From: Cyanobacteria bacterium SIG28
GTDB lineage: Bacteria > Cyanobacteriota > Vampirovibrionia > Gastranaerophilales > Gastranaerophilaceae
Assembly (NCBI GenBank): GCA_015152525.1
Contig: SUTU01000008.1
Coordinates: 48,112 to 112,111 of the forward strand
Length of the DNA stretch: 64,000 bases
Reading direction: 5' to 3'
Position 1 is the stretch's first letter, and every line of letters begins with the position of its first letter. A program made the translations under genes and the position numbers. Below are positions 58,158-64,000 of the stretch, piece after piece. The notes beneath the pieces are model-generated. The model did no database searches. It saw nothing but the letters and a program-made list of their open reading frames with translations, and had not been told where the DNA came from.

Positions 58158-59576
58158 ATGGTTAATTCAACAACAAACGTAAACAATACGGGAATTTATT
58201 CTGTAAACAATCCAACCGTGAGTTTGCCGACTAATTTTAGGGGTAATGCAAATACTCTAGAAAAAACACCGGCAAATGATACTGTTGAGATTACTGATAA
58301 ACCTAAAAAGAAAAAATCTCTGTTTAAGAGAATTTTAATTGGTGCTGGAACAGCTTTTGCAGGATTATTAGCATTTGGCACTTTGGCAATGAAACATGAC
58401 CATAATAAGCTCATGAAGTTGTATAAAAGCAAGCTTGTTTACAGTAATTTCCCTGAAAAAATGGATTTTGTAGAAGCTAAAACCGTTCAAGAAGGTATTG
58501 ATTTTGCAAAAAATGTTTTGGGTGTTAAAAAAGTTGATGAAAGTTTTACATTAGATGCTATCAATTTTGCAAACAAAGGTATAGTTGATGTCTGCAACGC
58601 TAATAAAGGACGAATAATTGTGCCTAGCGAGTTAAAATATGTTGATTGTGGTGATAAAGTAGTGGCTACAATGAATCAAAGGATTAGGGGTAATTTTGGC
58701 GCTCTGGAAATAAACAAAAAGTTTTTTGAAGATGAATTTTTAACAAAAGAACTAACAAATAGCTATAAAAACATAAATGATTACAAGACAATGAAAACTG
58801 TTGATGAAAAATACGATTTTAAATTGTATGTAAACTACTCAAAAAGATTTGGCGAACTGTTTAATAAGTTTAAAACAAATCCTTCTTCAATGACTATTGC
58901 AGAAAAAAGAGAGTTATTACTAAGAGATTATCATTCCGAACGAGAATGGAAGAATATCACAAAAAATAATCCTGAAATATTTTTAAGACAAACTGCAGAA
59001 CATTTTTCTAAAAACGGAATAAAATACAATATTGAAGAAATTGAAAAACTGACACTTGATGAACAACGAGCAAAATTATGTGAAATCCTAAAACAATACC
59101 GAGAAAAAACCGGTAGTTCTTTTTTGATATCAGAAACGTATAGACCTAATGATACAATTTATCATGAACTAGGTCATTTACAAGATTTTGGCGAAAATCA
59201 ACAAAAGCTTGATATGAAACGATTTCGAATATTCACCAGAGAGTATTGGGATTTTAACAAAAAAATAGATTTAAAAAGAAACGCTGATGAAATTGCAAAT
59301 CGTTGGAATAGAAAAGAAGATATTAAAGATTTTGACAAATTATTGGCTGAAAATCCTGAGCAATTAAAGAAAAAGTATCCTGAATTAGTAGAGTTTTTAA
59401 CAGACGAGAAAATTCAAAAAACTGCAGGAAGTGTTTCTTCTTACGCTAAAACAGGTATCGGTGAATTTGTTGCAGAGGTTTACGCAAAAATGATAGCCGG
59501 TGAAAAAATTCAACCTGAAGTTTTGGCGCTTTATAAAAAATATAACGGCCCAATTCCTGCAAATTTTAAAAATTAA
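58158..59576 (+). CDS. Membrane-anchored putative zinc metallopeptidase (HELGH)
   Basis: N-terminal NFRGN motif, basic segment plus one TM helix (ILIGAGTAFAGLLAFGTLA), IYHELGHLQDF and downstream GEFVAEVYAKM. Confidence 0.72.
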   Translation: MVNSTTNVNNTGIYSVNNPTVSLPTNFRGNANTLEKTPANDTVEITDKPKKKKSLFKRILIGAGTAFAGLLAFGTLAMKHDHNKLMKLYKSKLVYSNFPEKMDFVEAKTVQEGIDFAKNVLGVKKVDESFTLDAINFANKGIVDVCNANKGRIIVPSELKYVDCGDKVVATMNQRIRGNFGALEINKKFFEDEFLTKELTNSYKNINDYKTMKTVDEKYDFKLYVNYSKRFGELFNKFKTNPSSMTIAEKRELLLRDYHSEREWKNITKNNPEIFLRQTAEHFSKNGIKYNIEEIEKLTLDEQRAKLCEILKQYREKTGSSFLISETYRPNDTIYHELGHLQDFGENQQKLDMKRFRIFTREYWDFNKKIDLKRNADEIANRWNRKEDIKDFDKLLAENPEQLKKKYPELVEFLTDEKIQKTAGSVSSYAKTGIGEFVAEVYAKMIAGEKIQPEVLALYKKYNGPIPANFKN

Positions 59577-59663
59577 AGGGTAAATAAATTTTCTAAACAT
59601 ATCATTGAATTAAACTTGTTTTAATACTATATTTATTTTGTAGTGTGAAATGGATTTAGGTTT

Positions 59664-61955
59664 ATGTCGAAAACTAATTACGAGTTTTTAATATCTGTTA
59701 ACGAAAAAAATATTTACGATCTTGTTATCAAAATAGAGGATTTATACAGTAAAAGAATGTATGAACCTATCGGAAATCAAAGCCGAATTTTTTTAGAATG
59801 TCTTGTTGACAGGATTAATGAAAAATTAAAAATTAAAACTAACAATAATGATTGTAATGGATATGTTACTCTCAATAAAGCCTTAAAACTTATTTTCACA
59901 AAATATCTTAATACTGAAAAATATGAGCGTTTTAAATCTTTAATTTACGGTTTAAAACAATTTGGAAACAAATGCTCTCACTATACGGAAGAAACTTTTG
60001 ATATTGAAAAAGTTTCAGAAACAGCTCTAAAATATGTTTATGAAATAACTTGTTACTATTACAAATTTTTCATAAATTCTGATATGGGTTGGTGTAAACA
60101 ATACGTTATACCTGAGCAACTAGATGAAAATGCGGTTGATAATTTGTTAAAAGAAAATGAACAGCTAAAAGCTGAAAGTCAAAAATTAAAAAACGAAAAA
60201 CAAAACTGGGAAAATACAATTTCTGACAAAGAAGCTGAGTTGAATTCTGAAAGAATAAAAAACGCTGAAGCGTTAGAAACAATACAAAATTTAAAAAATA
60301 ATTTAGAGAATATTCAAAAAACATCAGATAATAAAAAATCGTCTTCTGCTGAAAATCGGAATATAATTCCAATAAATGCTAATATTTCTCAAAAACAAGT
60401 TTTAAAAGATGTTATATATGCAATAAAACTATTTACAAAAAATAATTTGTATATAACAGAAAGACAGATTTTTAAATTTTTGGTTGACGGCTTTCTTAAA
60501 CTTCCTACAGGTTGCACAATTTATAAGGATGCTAAATACCATATATACAAAAACATCGGAATTCCTAATTTGAAAATATTGTTAAAAATACTTGAAAAGG
60601 ATAATATTATTCAATTTAACAATGACAGATTTAATAGCTTTAGATATGTACACAAAAAAACTATTAAATTTGAACCGACGCAAGAAACGGAAAAAGTTGA
60701 AGAAATTCAAGATAATAGTGCTGTTGAACAAATAAATACCGAATTGGAAATTGAAAATACAGAAAAAAATACGCCTGAGAAATCTGAAAAAACAAACAAA
60801 GAATTATTTAAAGAAATAGAAAATAATGACTTAGTAGATTATTTCAATTTAGGTTTATCAAACTTCACTGCTCAAAATTATGATAAAGCTATCAAGTATT
60901 TTGAAGAATGTATAAAATCTGATTATAACAGTGCAAGCTCTCATTATCATTTGGCTTGTATTTATGAGATTAATGATGATATAGAAAAGGCTCTAGAAAA
61001 CTACAACAAAGCTATTGAAATTTCTCCTGACGAAACAATGTTTTATAATATGCGGGCTAATTGTTATTATAACAAAGAGTATTACCAAGAAGCTATTGAT
61101 GACTGGAATTTAATCCTTGAAAAAGATAATGATTATAATATAAATTATTTCAACAAAGCTTACGCTGAACACTTACTTGAACTCTTTGAAGAAGCTATTG
61201 AAGATTACACAAAAGATATTGAAATATCTTCTCTAGAAGAAGCAGAACCGGCACCTTTCAACAACAGAGGACTTGTTTTTAAAGAACTCGGCAGGTTAGA
61301 AAAAGCTATTGAAGATTTTACAAAAGCCATAGAATTTGACGACAAAGATGCAAAATATTATAACAATCGAGCAGAAGCATATTTTGAAAATGAAGATTAT
61401 GAAAAGGCAGTAAAAGATTGGAACAAAACTTTAAAGCTGAATTCTGAATATGACATTGATTATTTTGATAAAGCTCGAGCAGAACTTAAGATTGAAGATT
61501 ACAAGTCAAGCATTTGTTCTTCTTCCAAATATATCGAAACCCATCCTAACAGTGCTAACGCTCACTACAACAGAGCTTTAGCCTATAAAAGTTGCGGTGA
61601 ATTAGGTAATGCTATTGATGATTTATGTACAGCAATAGAAATAGATTCGACTGACGAAGATTTTAAAATTCTTTTATGTAACACAATGTATACCTATGGT
61701 AAACAGTTGTTTGCAGACTCTAATTATGATGAAATTTTGTATTTGTGCTATAAAATAATCAAACTTGAAGCTGAAGATGAAAAAATATATAATCTATGCG
61801 GAAGTGTTAAATATATCAGAAACGATTTTAATGGCGCTTTTGAAGACTTCCAAAAAGCTTTGAATATAAATCCGGATTTTGAACCTGCTATTACAAATAT
61901 TAATTCAGTAAAAAAAATCTTAAATAAAACATCTACAAATTACGAAGATGATTAA
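59664..61955 (+). CDS. Large TPR protein with DUF4145-like N terminus, coiled coil and putative winged-helix middle domain
   Basis: LIYGLKQFGNKCSHYTEE (DUF4145/HEPN-like GN..H); KLKNEKQNWENTISDKEAEL coiled coil; >6 TPR motifs. Confidence 0.75.
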   Translation: MSKTNYEFLISVNEKNIYDLVIKIEDLYSKRMYEPIGNQSRIFLECLVDRINEKLKIKTNNNDCNGYVTLNKALKLIFTKYLNTEKYERFKSLIYGLKQFGNKCSHYTEETFDIEKVSETALKYVYEITCYYYKFFINSDMGWCKQYVIPEQLDENAVDNLLKENEQLKAESQKLKNEKQNWENTISDKEAELNSERIKNAEALETIQNLKNNLENIQKTSDNKKSSSAENRNIIPINANISQKQVLKDVIYAIKLFTKNNLYITERQIFKFLVDGFLKLPTGCTIYKDAKYHIYKNIGIPNLKILLKILEKDNIIQFNNDRFNSFRYVHKKTIKFEPTQETEKVEEIQDNSAVEQINTELEIENTEKNTPEKSEKTNKELFKEIENNDLVDYFNLGLSNFTAQNYDKAIKYFEECIKSDYNSASSHYHLACIYEINDDIEKALENYNKAIEISPDETMFYNMRANCYYNKEYYQEAIDDWNLILEKDNDYNINYFNKAYAEHLLELFEEAIEDYTKDIEISSLEEAEPAPFNNRGLVFKELGRLEKAIEDFTKAIEFDDKDAKYYNNRAEAYFENEDYEKAVKDWNKTLKLNSEYDIDYFDKARAELKIEDYKSSICSSSKYIETHPNSANAHYNRALAYKSCGELGNAIDDLCTAIEIDSTDEDFKILLCNTMYTYGKQLFADSNYDEILYLCYKIIKLEAEDEKIYNLCGSVKYIRNDFNGAFEDFQKALNINPDFEPAITNINSVKKILNKTSTNYEDD

Positions 61956-62111
61956 AAATTAATCTTCAATATCGGGTTTAAATAGCTCTATTCAAGACAA
62001 AATTTCAACAAATTATGCCAAAAGACTACTTCTAAAAAAGATTCTTTATGGTAAACTATACTTGTAATATAAATTACAAAGACTACAATCCAATCACAAA
62101 AAGGACAAAAA

Positions 62112-63470
62112 ATGAAAAAAATAGTTAAAAGAGTTTTATTAGTTTTATGTTTAATTACATTATGCACTGCAACTTGGGCTATCGAACAGAATTCTTCTAA
62201 AAGAACAGTTGATAAAAATTATCTGTTACGAGCAATTGCAAAATTTTCAGAAAGAATTTCTGCAACACCTAACAACCAAGAAGCATATATTACCCGAGCT
62301 TATTTTAATTATTTATTAGGAAATTACAAAGAAGCGATTGAAGATTATGATATACTAATCTCTTTAAATCCAAACAATGAAGAGTTTTTCTTGAACAGAG
62401 GATATTTAAAACATTTATCAAGAAAAAGAGAAGATGCTCTTAAAGATTATGATATGGCATTAAAAATAAAACCGGATTACGCTTTTGCTCTCAATAATAA
62501 AGGCGTTGTTTTATACGAACTTGGACGAAACGAAGAATCAATGCAAGCTTATGATTTAGCAATTAAAATTGCACCTGATTATGCAGATGCTTATTATAAT
62601 AGAGGAAATCTTAAAACAAAGTCTGAAAAAAATGAGGAAGCTTTAGAAGATTTTAATACCGCTATAAAATTAAATCCTGCAGATTCTGCATCATTCAACA
62701 ACAGAGGTGTTGTAAAAAGAAAACTTAATTATAACGTTGGTGCATTAAGCGATTTTTCAATAGCAATCCGCTTGGATCCGGAAGATATAACCGCTTATGC
62801 AAACCGAGGCAGGCTAAAAAAACGCTACTTTGACAGCGAAGGTGCCGAAGAAGATTTCAAAACCGCGATTTCTATTGCAGAAGAAAAACCGACTTTGGTT
62901 AAAGAAATTGAAATTGAACAAGAAATTGCCGCAAATCAACCTAAACCGGTTATAGCCTCAACAACACCGGATTCGGTAAAATACGAACAAGCGCCGGCTG
63001 AATTAAACAAAGCTTTGCGCAAACCTAAAGTTAATCCTGCTGAAATCCAAAAAATTTCACAAAAAATTGCTATGGCTGATAGCAATAACAATAAAATTAA
63101 ACCAGCTGTTGTAAAAGCAGGCGTGGTAAAAATTTCACCTTCAAATGAAGTTGTCGCAACAACTGCAAAACAACCGGTTAATGTTGCACCGGAAATAACA
63201 ACAAAACCTGTTATTAACCCTGAACTGGCTGAATGTTATTATATCAGAGCATTACAAAAATATATCTTGCAAAACCGTGAAAGCGCAATGAAAGATTTTG
63301 ATATGGCAATAAAACACAACCCGAAATATGCTGAAGCGTATTACTACAGAGCTGCTATAAAAAGAGATTTTAAACAAGAAGGTTTTGTAGATGATTATAA
63401 AAAAGCTATCGAACTTAATCCAAAACTAAAAACTTTAGCAGAAGCAGATGTATTGATGATACTTAAATAG
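62112..63470 (+). CDS. Secreted TPR-repeat protein
   Basis: Signal peptide MKKIVKRVLLVLCLITLCTATWA; TPR motifs (AEAYYYRAAIKRDFKQEG etc.). Confidence 0.88.
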   Translation: MKKIVKRVLLVLCLITLCTATWAIEQNSSKRTVDKNYLLRAIAKFSERISATPNNQEAYITRAYFNYLLGNYKEAIEDYDILISLNPNNEEFFLNRGYLKHLSRKREDALKDYDMALKIKPDYAFALNNKGVVLYELGRNEESMQAYDLAIKIAPDYADAYYNRGNLKTKSEKNEEALEDFNTAIKLNPADSASFNNRGVVKRKLNYNVGALSDFSIAIRLDPEDITAYANRGRLKKRYFDSEGAEEDFKTAISIAEEKPTLVKEIEIEQEIAANQPKPVIASTTPDSVKYEQAPAELNKALRKPKVNPAEIQKISQKIAMADSNNNKIKPAVVKAGVVKISPSNEVVATTAKQPVNVAPEITTKPVINPELAECYYIRALQKYILQNRESAMKDFDMAIKHNPKYAEAYYYRAAIKRDFKQEGFVDDYKKAIELNPKLKTLAEADVLMILK

Positions 63471-63539
63471 TTGTTTTTTGATTAATCAAAGATTAGGACT
63501 TGAAAAGTTTTTGTGTTGTTGGTATAGTTGAGTAGTTAG

Positions 63540-63566
63540 TTGAATATGCGCTTGTAGCCCAGTTGG
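63540..63566 (+). repeat. 27-bp direct duplicate of the 5' part of the tRNA-Arg gene and its flank
   Basis: ttgaatatgcgcttgtagcccagttgg identical to 63646-63672. Confidence 0.95.
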
Positions 63567-63611
63567 CTCGTTTGAGATTTTACGAAGTAAAATTCAAACA
63601 AAATAGAGAAT

Positions 63612-63627
63612 AAACGCTCTATCCAAC
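63612..63627 (-). repeat. 16-bp inverted copy of the tRNA-Arg D-arm region
   Basis: aaacgctctatccaac is the reverse complement of 63668-63683 gttggatagagcgttt. Confidence 0.95.
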
Positions 63628-63653
63628 GGGTGAGAAGATGAAAATTTGAATAT

Positions 63654-63727
<74 letters not shown>

Positions 63728-63738
63728 AATTTAAAAAG

Positions 63739-63760
63739 ACTCTCTTCGGAGAGTTTTTTT
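63739..63760 (+). terminator. tRNA-Arg terminator
   Basis: actctc-ttcg-gagagt followed by TTTTTT. Confidence 0.92.
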
Positions 63761-63920
63761 GTTGGGTTTTGAACCGCACCCCTAAAAACGGATAAGTGTT
63801 TGTATTTTAATGTCCGTTTTGGTCGGAAGTAAAATTTTGTAAGTTGGGCATACTTGCCCAACAATACTAAATCATAGTTGGGTTTTAATGAGTAGTTTGG
63901 TCGGAAGCCAAAAGTAAAAA

Positions 63921-64000
63921 TGTCATCCTGAATTTATTTCAGGATCTTACCAGAATGTAGTAAATACGCTAAGTCGGTAAGATGCTGAAACGAGTTCAGC
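63921..64000. repeat. Palindromic dispersed-type repeat, truncated at the window edge
   Basis: tgtcatcctgaatttatttcaggatcttacc ... ggtaagatgctgaaacgagttcagc, near-complementary arms. Confidence 0.7.

Noticed and set aside
63540-63627. Second functional tRNA gene
   Set aside because: Only the acceptor and part of the D arm are present, with the rest replaced by a hairpin and an inverted fragment; cannot fold as a tRNA.

Overview
AT-rich bacterial chromosomal window, densely coding on both strands. Gene content and protein style suggest a non-photosynthetic relative of Cyanobacteria (Gastranaerophilales/'Melainabacteria'-like); this is an inference, no search was run. Most of the window is housekeeping: nifU/nifS, mutS2, pepA, folP, queH/queA, aroC-aroK-aroB, ispG, comM, trxA, rsmA, an rpsE-rpmD-rplO-secY block, dnaE, lpxK, atpD-atpC, a glutamate-cysteine ligase and one tRNA-Arg(ACG). 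The accessory signals that stand out are: (1) an almost textbook sigma-28 promoter (TAAAGTTT-N11-GCCGTAAT) in front of an unknown helix/beta/helix protein, in the same window as an FlhB-type export gate protein and a FliA/WhiG-like sigma factor; (2) an unannotated RNA of about 175 nt at 25799-25973 with its own promoter, a 22-bp closing stem, an asymmetric central bubble and a U-tract, i.e. 6S RNA architecture; (3) an exact 80-bp tandem array that begins at a terminator hairpin; (4) a strongly promoted 51-aa small protein missing from the ORF track; (5) a shattered direct plus inverted partial copy of the tRNA-Arg gene; (6) several very long perfect hairpins between convergent genes. There is no CRISPR array, no intact transposase and no rRNA.
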